From: Hymenobacter radiodurans
GTDB taxonomy: Bacteria; Bacteroidota; Bacteroidia; Cytophagales; Hymenobacteraceae
Assembly: GCF_004355185.1 (NCBI RefSeq)
Contig: NZ_CP037922.1
Location: forward strand, 3,442,001-3,506,000
Direction of reading: 5' to 3'
Length of the DNA stretch: 64,000 nucleotides
This document shows, piece after piece, positions 54,547 through 62,324 of this stretch (position 1 is the stretch's first letter; each line of letters begins with the position of its first letter). Made by a program: the position numbers and the translations under genes. The notes beneath the pieces are model-generated. The model ran no database searches. It was not told the DNA's origin and saw nothing but the letters and a program-made list of their open reading frames with translations.

Positions 54547-55389
54547 CTACTGGCGTTCTATCACCGCCCGAATCAAGGCCGTGAGGCGGGGCTCGGCAGC
54601 AGCGGCGGCGCGTAGAATGTCGGCAATATCTACCTTCTTGAGCTTACCCGGCGAACATAAATCGGTGATGACGGAAATGGCTAGCACGGGCAAATCCATT
54701 TGGCGCGCCGCAATAACCTCGGGCACCGTGCTCATGCCCACAGCATCGGCCCCGATGGTGCGCAGGTAACGATACTCGGCGGGCGTTTCGAGCATAGGGC
54801 CAGGCAGACTGGCGTACACGCCGCGGCGCACATAATTGGTGAAGCCTAAGTCGTGGGCCGCGCGCTGGGCCTGGGCTAGTAGCGTGTGGTCGTAGGGCTC
54901 CAACATATCGGGGAAGCGGGGGCCTAGTTCATCCAGGTTTGGCCCGATGAGCGGATTCGTTGGTTGCAGATTCAGGTGGTCTTCGATGAGCATTAGGTCG
55001 CTCATGGCAAAGTCCGGATGTAGCCCGCCGGCGGCATTGCTTACAAACAGCTTTTGGATACCAAGCAGCTTCATTACGCGCACCGGAAACACCACCTGCT
55101 GCATGGTGTAGCCCTCGTAGTAGTGAAAGCGCCCTTGCATCACCAGCACCCGGCGCCCCGCCAAAATGCCCCCCAATAGCTTCCCGGAGTGACTTTCGAC
55201 GGTCGAGGCCGAAAAGTGGGGCAAGTCGTCGTAAGAGAACTCATGATGGATTTCCAACTCCTTCACCAGAGCGCCCAGGCCGGTACCGAGGATAATTCCG
55301 AATTCAGGTTGGAAGTCGCCGAGTTGGCGGCGGATGTGGTCAGCGGCTTCGCGCAATTGCGCAGTTTGTTGGGCGGCAGTAAGATTCAT
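54547..55389 (-). CDS. Purine-nucleoside phosphorylase (PNP class I)
   Basis: 280 residues. GIILGTGLGALVKELE phosphate loop, HSGKLLGGILAGRRVLVMQGRFHYYEGY, VSNAAGGLHPDFAMSDLMLIEDHLN, VGMSTVPEVIAARQMDLPVLAISVITD. The trimeric PNP family cleaves inosine and guanosine with phosphate in purine salvage. Complete. Confidence 0.94.
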   Translation of the reverse strand: MNLTAAQQTAQLREAADHIRRQLGDFQPEFGIILGTGLGALVKELEIHHEFSYDDLPHFSASTVESHSGKLLGGILAGRRVLVMQGRFHYYEGYTMQQVVFPVRVMKLLGIQKLFVSNAAGGLHPDFAMSDLMLIEDHLNLQPTNPLIGPNLDELGPRFPDMLEPYDHTLLAQAQRAAHDLGFTNYVRRGVYASLPGPMLETPAEYRYLRTIGADAVGMSTVPEVIAARQMDLPVLAISVITDLCSPGKLKKVDIADILRAAAAAEPRLTALIRAVIERQ

Positions 55390-55515
55390 GAATACGAAAT
55401 GATGGCAAGCTGAATTTGTAGGCTATACAATATGTGAAGGGTAAGGAATAATTGTTACTTTTTATGTTAGACGGGACCTAAAACAATTACTTTTAGGATA
55501 TATAATTTATGCAAT

Positions 55516-55968
55516 ATGACACGCTCTAATATATACTTAGTAAGCATTTTCGTGACTTTATTAAGCTGTAAAAAAAGCCCCCCATCCCCCTTGTCACCAC
55601 AGAAGCAGGCAGTAGGAAGTTATCGTTTCGATAAAATTATTGCTCGTTATTGGACTATACACCCAAGTGGAGGGCACATAGTGAATGTTAAACGCTTACC
55701 AGCAGCCACTTTTGATGTAGTAGCAATCGGTTCAAATTCAATTAAAATCAAAAACTACGTAGTGCCCTATAAGACTATAACTACTGAGTGGCCTGCCGTA
55801 TCGGGCAAATCGTTGTCGAATTATAGTTTTAGCGATGTCAAAGCAGGAGCTTACTATGCCAGAGTCCATCTGGAGGAGAAAGGTGATAGCATACTTCTTA
55901 TTTACAAGAATGGTGGAAATCCAGGCCATTTACCGGACACCACCTACTACGGAAGTAGAATACGCTAA
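55516..55968 (+). CDS. Hypothetical lipoprotein, AT-rich
   Basis: 150 residues. The N-terminus IYLVSIFVTLLSCKKSPPSP has a lipobox-like Cys. No domain is recognised. AT-richer than neighbours. Its 3' end coincides with the start of the long hairpin at 55967-56043. Confidence 0.65.
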   Translation: MTRSNIYLVSIFVTLLSCKKSPPSPLSPQKQAVGSYRFDKIIARYWTIHPSGGHIVNVKRLPAATFDVVAIGSNSIKIKNYVVPYKTITTEWPAVSGKSLSNYSFSDVKAGAYYARVHLEEKGDSILLIYKNGGNPGHLPDTTYYGSRIR

Positions 55969-56043
55969 GCGTATGCAAACAGAAAGACGAGTCAGTACGG
56001 GCCATATGCCCGTGCTGACTCGTCTTTCTGTTTGCATACGCTT
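55967..56043. repeat. Long hairpin between convergent genes
   Basis: A stem of about 36 bp with a single G-T pair. The left arm starts AAGCGTATGCAAACAGAAAG, its complement ends CATACGCTT, and the central loop is about 5 bases. It spans the gap between the lipoprotein stop and the sppA stop codon, and overlaps both coding ends. It probably acts as a two-way transcription stop, although no T run follows. Confidence 0.85.
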
Positions 56044-57805
56044 ACTCGATATTCATTTCAAACGGCATGCGCGCCTGCACGCCTTCTAGCTTGATAAGCT
56101 TCTGGTACTGCTCGTACATGGGATAAAGCGGGCCTAGCTCCTGCTTCACCAGTTGCTGCCGCGCTTCTAAGCCAAAGCTCTCGAAGATATTTTCCACGAA
56201 CGTTTTCTGGCGGGGCAAGCTTTGCAAGCGGTAGTCGCCCTCTTCTAGGTTGGCGCGGCGAGCGGCAATGCGCAGGGCATCTTCAAAGGAACCAAGCACG
56301 TCCACGAGGCCACGCTCCTTGGCTTCCGAGCCCGACCATACCCGCCCGGAGGCGTAGCCACGCAGCTTTTCTACGGGCATGTTGCGGCCCTTGGCGGCTT
56401 TGGTGGTGAAGTCGGCGTAGATGCGGTTGACTTCCTCTTGCAGCTGCTGCTGTTCAAAGGCCGTGAGCGGACGCGTGATGGTCGGCAGATCAGAGAACTT
56501 ACCGGTAGTCACGCGGTCGGTGGTGATGCCGAGCTTGTCGCGCATGAGCGGCTGAATGTTGGGCAATACGCCAAACACGCCAATGCTACCCGTGATGGTG
56601 TTCGGATGAGCCACGATGGTATCGCAGGCCATGGCAATAAAATAGCCCCCCGAAGCCGCCACATCGGACATAGAGCACACGATAGGCTTCACTTTTTTGG
56701 TGAGCACCACTTCCCGGTAAATAATATCGGAGGCCAGCGACGAGCCGCCGGGGGAGTTGACGCGCAGTACCACGGCTTTCACTTTGTCGTCGAGGCGGGC
56801 CTGGCGAATGGCTTCGGCAAAACGAGTGCTGCCGATGTCGTTGTTGCCGCCCTTGCCGGTCACGATGTCGCCATCGGCGTAGATGACGGCAATACGTTTG
56901 GAGCCGCTGCCTTTGCTGTCACTGTCTTCACCTCGCTGGTAGGTACTTAGGCTAACAAGACCTAGTTTTTCGTCCTCTTCCACGCCCACTTTCTTTTTCA
57001 TAAAGCTCAGGGCCTGATCGTAGTAGCCAAGGTTCGTAACCAAGCCGAGACGCTTGGCATCGTCGGCGTTGTGTACCAGCATGGAGTCAGAGATGACGCG
57101 CAGACGGGCGGGGGCAATTTTGCGCGACTTCGCCACGTGGCTGAGCATGAAGTCGTTCATCGAATTCAGGAACGACGAGGTTTGCAGCCGCGCCGAATCC
57201 GACATGCTATCCCGGAAATAAGGCTCTACGGCACTCTTGAAAGAACCTACCCGGAAGATATACGGCTCAATACCCAGCTTTTCGAAGAGGTTTTTGTAGT
57301 AGTACGTCTCCGAGCTTAAGCCATTGAATTCCAGTGTACCCTGCGGGTTCAGATAGATTTTATTGGCTACGGAGGCTAGGTAATAGCTCTTTTCAGAAGC
57401 CAAGTCATTGTAGGCAACCACAAACTTGCCCGACTTCTTGAAGTCGATCAGCTCGTTACGAATTTCCTCCAGCGTAGCCATACCGGCTTGCACCAGTTCC
57501 ACATTCAGGAAAATGCCTTTGATGTTGTCGTCCTTTTTGGCGCGGCGGATGGCTTCCTTTATCTGGTCCAGTCCGCTGCTGGCATTGCTACCCCCGCCCA
57601 TAAAGCTGCCCAGCGACTCCGGGTTCTCCCGCTCCGAAATAGGCTGATCGAGCTTCAGCTCCAGCACCGAGTTCTGGGCAATCTCCACCTCATCTTCGGA
57701 GCTGGCGGCCGTCACCAGGACGCCCACGAGCAGCAGAAAGCCGATGAAGGCAAACGCCATTAGACCAACTATCGTGGCCAATACAAATTTCAAAAACTGT
57801 CTCAT
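56042..57805 (-). CDS. sppA: Signal peptide peptidase SppA (protease IV), 67K type
   Basis: 587 residues. One N-terminal membrane span (FVLATIVGLMAFAFIGFLLLVGVLV). Two S49 halves follow. The N half holds the general-base Lys in AYNDLASEKSYYLASVANKIYLNP. The C half holds the nucleophile Ser in MSDVAASGGYFIAMACDTIVAHPNTITGSIGVFG. It digests cleaved signal peptides in the membrane. Complete; a -7 promoter box lies 30 bases upstream. Confidence 0.93.
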   Translation of the reverse strand: MRQFLKFVLATIVGLMAFAFIGFLLLVGVLVTAASSEDEVEIAQNSVLELKLDQPISERENPESLGSFMGGGSNASSGLDQIKEAIRRAKKDDNIKGIFLNVELVQAGMATLEEIRNELIDFKKSGKFVVAYNDLASEKSYYLASVANKIYLNPQGTLEFNGLSSETYYYKNLFEKLGIEPYIFRVGSFKSAVEPYFRDSMSDSARLQTSSFLNSMNDFMLSHVAKSRKIAPARLRVISDSMLVHNADDAKRLGLVTNLGYYDQALSFMKKKVGVEEDEKLGLVSLSTYQRGEDSDSKGSGSKRIAVIYADGDIVTGKGGNNDIGSTRFAEAIRQARLDDKVKAVVLRVNSPGGSSLASDIIYREVVLTKKVKPIVCSMSDVAASGGYFIAMACDTIVAHPNTITGSIGVFGVLPNIQPLMRDKLGITTDRVTTGKFSDLPTITRPLTAFEQQQLQEEVNRIYADFTTKAAKGRNMPVEKLRGYASGRVWSGSEAKERGLVDVLGSFEDALRIAARRANLEEGDYRLQSLPRQKTFVENIFESFGLEARQQLVKQELGPLYPMYEQYQKLIKLEGVQARMPFEMNIE

Positions 57806-57834
57806 TGGAAGGGGAATTATATCCGCGTGCTTAA

Positions 57835-57842
57835 CAAATGTA
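57835..57842 (-). promoter_or_regulatory. -7 promoter box (TACATTTG) of sppA
   Basis: An exact TAnnTTTG match on the minus strand, 30 bases before the sppA ATG. Confidence 0.5.
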
Positions 57843-57886
57843 GAAGGGTTTGGTCAACGGTGGCTTACTGCCAACGCCCGAGGGTA

Positions 57887-59218
57887 TTAGTAGTCGTATT
57901 TTGCCCCCCACCACTGCCGCAGCCGCTCGCGCAGTTTCTGTTCGCTGGCGTTGTGGCCAGGGTCGTAGAAGCGCGTGCCGCTGAGGGCTTCGGGCAAAAA
58001 CTCCTGGGGGGCAAAATTGCCTTCATAGTCGTGGGAGTACTGGTATTGCTGGCCGTAGCCGAGTTGCTTCATCAGGCGCGTGGGGGCGTTGCGCAACGGA
58101 ATAGGTACTGACTGCACGCCCTGCTGGCGCACCAGCGCCCGCGCCTCCCGGATGCCTTTGTAGCTGGCATTGCTCTTCACACTAGTAGCTAGATATACAA
58201 CAGTTTGCCCCAGAATAATGTCGCTTTCGGGCAGGCCAATAACCGTGACAGCCTGAAAACAGCTTTGGGCCAGCATCAATGCATTTGGGTTAGCATTGCC
58301 AATATCTTCGGAAGCGAGAATGAGCAGACGGCGCGCAATGAATTTCACGTCTTCGCCGCCTTCCAGCATCACCGCCAGCCAGTACAGAGCTGCATTGGGG
58401 TCGGAGCCGCGAATGCTTTTGATAAAAGCTGAGATGACATCGTAGTGCATTTCGCCGCCTTTGTCGTAGCGGGCGAGGTGTTGCTGCGCCAGCTCCTGCA
58501 CCAACGCATCCGTAATGACAGTTTCACCCGTTTTCGCATCAGCAGGGCTCGCTTCAACTACTATCTCCAGCAGATTGAGCAGCTTACGAGCATCGCCACC
58601 CGAGATAGTGAGCAGCGCATTATACTCGGCTACGCGCACCTTTTTGCGCTGTAGAACTTCGTCTTCGACCAGGGCCTTATCCACCAGTTCAGTCAGCACT
58701 TCCTTGCTCAGCGGCTCCAGCACATACACCTGTGCCCGACTCAGCAAAGCCGGAATTACTTCAAACGAAGGATTTTCCGTTGTAGCGCCAATAAGCGTGA
58801 CCACACCGCGCTCCACCGCCCCAAGCAACGCATCCTGCTGCGACTTGCTGAAGCGGTGAATCTCATCAATAAACAACACCGTGCCCGGCCGCGACTTGGC
58901 TTTCTCAATCACGTCACGCACGTCTTTCACGCCGGCATTAATGGCGCTCAGAGCTACGAAAGGCTGCTTTAACTCTTCGGCCAGCAAATGCGCTAGGGTT
59001 GTTTTGCCCACACCGGGCGGTCCCCACAAAATGATTGATGGCAAACGCCCTCCGGCCAAATAGCGCCGCAGTACGCCCTCCGGCCCCACTAAGTGCTGTT
59101 GGCCAGCATACTCCGCGAGCGTGCGCGGGCGCCGACGCTCCGCAAGCGGAGCATTGGAGTTGGGCTTAGCGGTTTGGGCAGGCGTAGGTTCAGAATCGAA
59201 GAGGGAGCCGGTAGTCAT
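57887..59218 (-). CDS. rarA: Replication-associated recombination protein A (RarA/MgsA)
   Basis: 443 residues from the ATG at 59218. AAA+ ATPase: LAEYAGQQHLVGPEGVLRRYL, Walker A LWGPPGVGKTTLAHLLAEEL, Walker B VLFIDEIHRFSKSQQDALL, sensor GATTENPSFEV; C-terminal MgsA domain with RRLLILASEDIGNANPNAL. It acts at stalled replication forks. Complete. Confidence 0.94.
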   Translation of the reverse strand: MTTGSLFDSEPTPAQTAKPNSNAPLAERRRPRTLAEYAGQQHLVGPEGVLRRYLAGGRLPSIILWGPPGVGKTTLAHLLAEELKQPFVALSAINAGVKDVRDVIEKAKSRPGTVLFIDEIHRFSKSQQDALLGAVERGVVTLIGATTENPSFEVIPALLSRAQVYVLEPLSKEVLTELVDKALVEDEVLQRKKVRVAEYNALLTISGGDARKLLNLLEIVVEASPADAKTGETVITDALVQELAQQHLARYDKGGEMHYDVISAFIKSIRGSDPNAALYWLAVMLEGGEDVKFIARRLLILASEDIGNANPNALMLAQSCFQAVTVIGLPESDIILGQTVVYLATSVKSNASYKGIREARALVRQQGVQSVPIPLRNAPTRLMKQLGYGQQYQYSHDYEGNFAPQEFLPEALSGTRFYDPGHNASEQKLRERLRQWWGAKYDY

Positions 59219-59243
59219 GGAAGAATAACGTAAAACGAAGCTC

Positions 59244-59251
59244 AAATGTAG
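59244..59251 (-). promoter_or_regulatory. -7 promoter box (TACATTTG) of rarA
   Basis: An exact TAnnTTTG match on the minus strand, 26 bases before the rarA ATG. Confidence 0.5.
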
Positions 59252-59375
59252 CGTAGGAGCCGACCGAATGAAGAATACTACAGGTAAGCTACTGCTTCGG
59301 TTGGCAGGTGGTGCAGTACTTGGGCAGGTAACCTTAGCTGAACAAAAAGGCGCAGAAGAAGCTTCCTGCTACCCG

Positions 59376-59383
59376 TACCTTTG
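59376..59383 (+). promoter_or_regulatory. -7 promoter box (TACCTTTG) of the DMT transporter
   Basis: An exact TAnnTTTG match ending 6 bases before ATG 59390, the same spacing as at sbcD. It argues against a TTG start at 59381. Confidence 0.55.
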
Positions 59384-59389
59384 CCGGCG

Positions 59390-60310
59390 ATGAAAAATTC
59401 CCTGCGCGTCCACGCGGCCTTGTTTCTGGTAGCCCTGATTTACGCTGCCAACTATAGTCTCTCCAAGGATGTGATGCCCGAGTACATGGGCCCGTTTGGC
59501 ATCGTCACGCTGCGTATTGTGGGTGCAGCGTTGTTTTTTTCCATTCTCAGTCATCTAATTGCCCCCCAAGACCGCATTCAGGGCCGCGCCGATACTATAC
59601 GTTCAATTATCTGCGGCATCACGGGCATTGGAGTCAATCAGCTGCTGTTTTTTTCTGGGCTGAATTATACATCGCCCATTAATGCGTCGTTGCTCCAAAC
59701 CATTGCCCCCATCGTGGTAGTCATTGCTTCGGCCGTTCTGCTGGGCGAAAAAATCACGAAAGCCCGCGTGGGGGGCATTTTGCTGGGGGCCATAGGTGCT
59801 GCTACGCTTATCCTGAGTCGCAACCCCACCGACGCCATCTACCCGAATGCTACGTTGGGCAATATTCTTATTCTGCTGAATGCCAGCGCGTTTGGGGTAT
59901 ATCTGGTATTGGTTACGCCGCTTATGCGAAAGTATAATGCCTTCACCGTGCTGGCTCGGATATTTCTGGTGGGTGCCGTAATAGCCGTGCCTTTTGGCTG
60001 GCGCGATGCAATTACGACCGACTATGCACATTTCCCGCTTTACATCTGGGCCGAAGTGATTTACATGGTCCTTTTCCTGACCATCATTGCCTATCTGCTT
60101 AATAACTGGGCGCTCAAATACGCCTCCCCTGCCCTGCTGGGCGTGTATATTTATTTGCAGCCGGTGCTGGCCGTGCTTATTGCCGTGAGCTTAGGCAAAG
60201 ACCATTTTACCTGGGGCCGGGCCCTACAAGCGGCCTTGATTTTTGGCGGCGTCTTTTTAGTAAGCCGCAAGCCAAGGCCGCAGGTGCCGTTGGAGCCAGT
60301 ACAGGATTAA
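59390..60310 (+). CDS. EamA/DMT-family transporter
   Basis: 306 residues from ATG 59390. Ten hydrophobic segments in two EamA repeats (FLVALIYAANYSLSKDVMPEYMGPFGIVTLRIVGA near the N-terminus; second repeat from ILILLNASAFGVYLVLVTPLM). A metabolite exporter or uptake carrier; the substrate cannot be read. A terminator follows at once. Confidence 0.9.
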   Translation: MKNSLRVHAALFLVALIYAANYSLSKDVMPEYMGPFGIVTLRIVGAALFFSILSHLIAPQDRIQGRADTIRSIICGITGIGVNQLLFFSGLNYTSPINASLLQTIAPIVVVIASAVLLGEKITKARVGGILLGAIGAATLILSRNPTDAIYPNATLGNILILLNASAFGVYLVLVTPLMRKYNAFTVLARIFLVGAVIAVPFGWRDAITTDYAHFPLYIWAEVIYMVLFLTIIAYLLNNWALKYASPALLGVYIYLQPVLAVLIAVSLGKDHFTWGRALQAALIFGGVFLVSRKPRPQVPLEPVQD

Positions 60311-60312
60311 AC

Positions 60313-60363
60313 AGTAACAAAAAAAGCCCCCCAGCAAATTGCTGGGGGCTTTTTTTGTTACTA
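60313..60363. terminator. Bidirectional terminator, 6 C on one arm against 5 G on the other
   Basis: AGTAACAAAAAAAG-CCCCCC-AGC faces GCT-GGGGG-CTTTTTTTGTTACT around AAATT. One C has no partner. It separates the transporter from lpdA. Confidence 0.85.
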
Positions 60364-60371
60364 AAGACGAA

Positions 60372-61766
60372 CTATAAGTGGATTACCTCACCGTAAGCAG
60401 CGGCGGCAGCTTCCATAATGGCTTCCGACATAGTCGGGTGCGGATGCACCGACTTGATGATTTCGTGGCCGGTGGTTTCGAGCTTGCGCGCTACCACTAC
60501 TTCGGCAATCATCTCAGTCACGTTCGAGCCGATCATGTGGGCACCGAGCCACTCGCCGTACTTGGCGTCGAAAATCACTTTTACGAAACCATCTTTCACG
60601 CCGCCGGCGCTGGCTTTGCCTGAGGCCGAGAAAGGAAATTTACCCACCAGAATATCGATGCCTTTGTCGCGAGCTTCTTTTTCGGTCATGCCGACGCTGG
60701 CAATTTCAGGCTGGGCGTAGGTGCAGCCGGGGATGTTCTGGTAGTTGAGCGGCTCAGGGTGATGGCCAGTAATGGCTTCCACGCAGATAATGCCTTCAGC
60801 AGAAGCAACGTGCGCCAGCGCCGGGCCAGGTACGATGTCACCGATGGCGTAGATGCCGTCCACGTTGGTCTTGTAGTACTCATCGACGATGATGCGGCCC
60901 TTCTCTACCTTAATGCCCAGCTCTTCGAGGCCCAGGTTTTCGAGGTTGGTTTGCACGCCCACAGCCGAGAGTACCACGTCGCACTCGATTTGCTGGTCGC
61001 CTTTAGCGGTTTTTACCGTCACTTTGCAGCCTTCGCCCTTCGTGTCCACGTTGGTTACTTCGGCGCTGGTGAGAATGGTCATGCCCATCTTTTTGAAGGA
61101 CTTCTCCATCTGCCGCGACACCTCCTCATCCTCTACGGGAACGATGCGGGGCATGAATTCCACGATGGTTACCTCCGAGCCCATGGCGCGGTAGAAGTAA
61201 GCAAACTCAACGCCGATAGCGCCTGAGCCTACCACCACGAGGCGCTTGGGCATTTGCTCCAGCGTCATGGCCTTACGATACCCGATGATTTTCTTGTTGT
61301 CGATGGGCAGGTTAGGCAACTCGCGTGAGCGGGCGCCAGTAGCCAGAATGATGTGCTTGGCCTCCACGGTTTCTTTCGAACCGTCGGCTTTGGTTACTTC
61401 CACTTTGCCAGGAGCCAGCAGTTTGCCGGTACCCGATACGGTTTCGATTTTATTCTTTTTAAACAGGAAGTTGATGCCCTTGCTCATGCCATCGGCCACA
61501 CCGCGGCTGCGCTGCACTACGGCACCAAAATCATAGCTCGGGTTTTCGACCTTCAGACCATAGTCTTCAGCGTGTTTGAAATATTCAAATACCTGGGCGC
61601 TTTTGAGCAGCGCTTTGGTTGGAATGCAGCCCCAGTTGAGGCAAATGCCCCCCAACGATTCGCGCTCTACTACACCTACTTTCAACCCGAGTTGTGAAGC
61701 CCGAATAGCGGCTACGTAGCCACCCGGCCCACTACCCACCACGACCAGATCATATTGCAATGCCAT
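60372..61766 (-). CDS. lpdA: Dihydrolipoyl dehydrogenase
   Basis: 464 residues from the ATG at 61766 (MALQYDLVVVGSGPGGYVAAIRASQLG). Redox-active disulfide in LGGICLNWGCIPTKALL, NAD-binding VVVGSGAIGVEFAYFYRAMG, FAD-binding DGIYAIGDIV and the dimer-interface catalytic HPHPTMSEA. It is the E3 subunit of pyruvate and 2-oxoglutarate dehydrogenases and the glycine cleavage system. No E1/E2 genes are adjacent. Complete. Confidence 0.95.
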   Translation of the reverse strand: MALQYDLVVVGSGPGGYVAAIRASQLGLKVGVVERESLGGICLNWGCIPTKALLKSAQVFEYFKHAEDYGLKVENPSYDFGAVVQRSRGVADGMSKGINFLFKKNKIETVSGTGKLLAPGKVEVTKADGSKETVEAKHIILATGARSRELPNLPIDNKKIIGYRKAMTLEQMPKRLVVVGSGAIGVEFAYFYRAMGSEVTIVEFMPRIVPVEDEEVSRQMEKSFKKMGMTILTSAEVTNVDTKGEGCKVTVKTAKGDQQIECDVVLSAVGVQTNLENLGLEELGIKVEKGRIIVDEYYKTNVDGIYAIGDIVPGPALAHVASAEGIICVEAITGHHPEPLNYQNIPGCTYAQPEIASVGMTEKEARDKGIDILVGKFPFSASGKASAGGVKDGFVKVIFDAKYGEWLGAHMIGSNVTEMIAEVVVARKLETTGHEIIKSVHPHPTMSEAIMEAAAAAYGEVIHL

Positions 61767-61827
61767 ATTTTTGTGCTTGAGAAGAGATAGAAAATTTTCG
61801 TCCGGAAGGCCAGCCGCCCGAGCCGGG

Positions 61828-61835
61828 CAAAGATA
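61828..61835 (-). promoter_or_regulatory. -7 promoter box (TATCTTTG) of lpdA
   Basis: An exact TAnnTTTG match on the minus strand, about 60 bases before the lpdA ATG. Confidence 0.5.
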
Positions 61836-61986
61836 ACCAGCGTTTGTTACTCTCAACAATAAGGTTTTAAAGAGCTGGTTTACGTAAAAAGCACGTGAAT
61901 TTGCCCCCCGGCGGCGGCCTCGTCGTACAATACACAACCGCGTGACAGCTGGTCCGGTTTGGGCTCCGTCCTTACTTTCTAGTGTT

Positions 61987-62180
61987 ATGAAAACAGCCTT
62001 ACGCTCACTCCTTGCGGCCGCCGTGTTGCTGCTCGCTTCGCAGTGCGCTTCCACGCCCGAACAGGAAGCCCCAACCAAGTACAAGTCAACCCCATCGGCC
62101 CGCCGAGCCATAGAGCGTGAGCCCGCCGCCCCCGCAACCTGGATTCCCTCAGCACGACCCCGCAGGATTCGACCCTTTAA
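61987..62180 (+). CDS. Small lipoprotein, one frameshift in a C run
   Basis: ATG 61987 begins MKTALRSLLAAAVLLLASQCAS, a lipoprotein signal with lipobox ASQC. The frame then runs QEAPTKYKSTPSARRAIEREPAAP. As given it reads on into the REP-like repeat and stops at 62247 with an implausible tail. Adding one C to the run at 62129-62133 gives RNLDSLSTTPQDSTL and a stop at 62178-62180, before the repeat. The corrected protein is about 65 residues. It lies divergent from lpdA. Function unknown. Confidence 0.6.
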
Positions 62181-62201
62181 AATAAGCTCAGTTATCTCAC
62201 A

Positions 62202-62303
62202 AGGCGGTCATGCAGAGCGGCGCGAAGCATCTCGCCCGCGCCATTAGATTGCTACTCCTGTGTCAGCACGCGAGATGCTTCGCGCCGCTCTGCATGACCG
62301 CCT
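62202..62303. repeat. REP-like inverted repeat, copy 2
   Basis: Perfect 33-bp arms at 62202-62234 and 62271-62303 (34 bp if the next pair is counted), separated by 36 bases. The core is GGTCATGCAGAGCGG followed by GAAGCATCTCG. It differs from copy 1 (32183-32278) by a few bases, yet each copy's own arms match perfectly. Confidence 0.85.
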
Positions 62304-62324
62304 GTTGGAATTTGAGCGGCATAC

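Noticed and set aside
60759..61226. Plus-strand open frame of 155 codons inside lpdA
   Set aside because: Antisense shadow of a highly conserved gene; no domain.
61942..62247. Reading the lipoprotein frame through the REP-like repeat as a natural 101-residue protein
   Set aside because: The tail is encoded by the repeat arm and is implausible; a one-base correction gives a normal end before the repeat.
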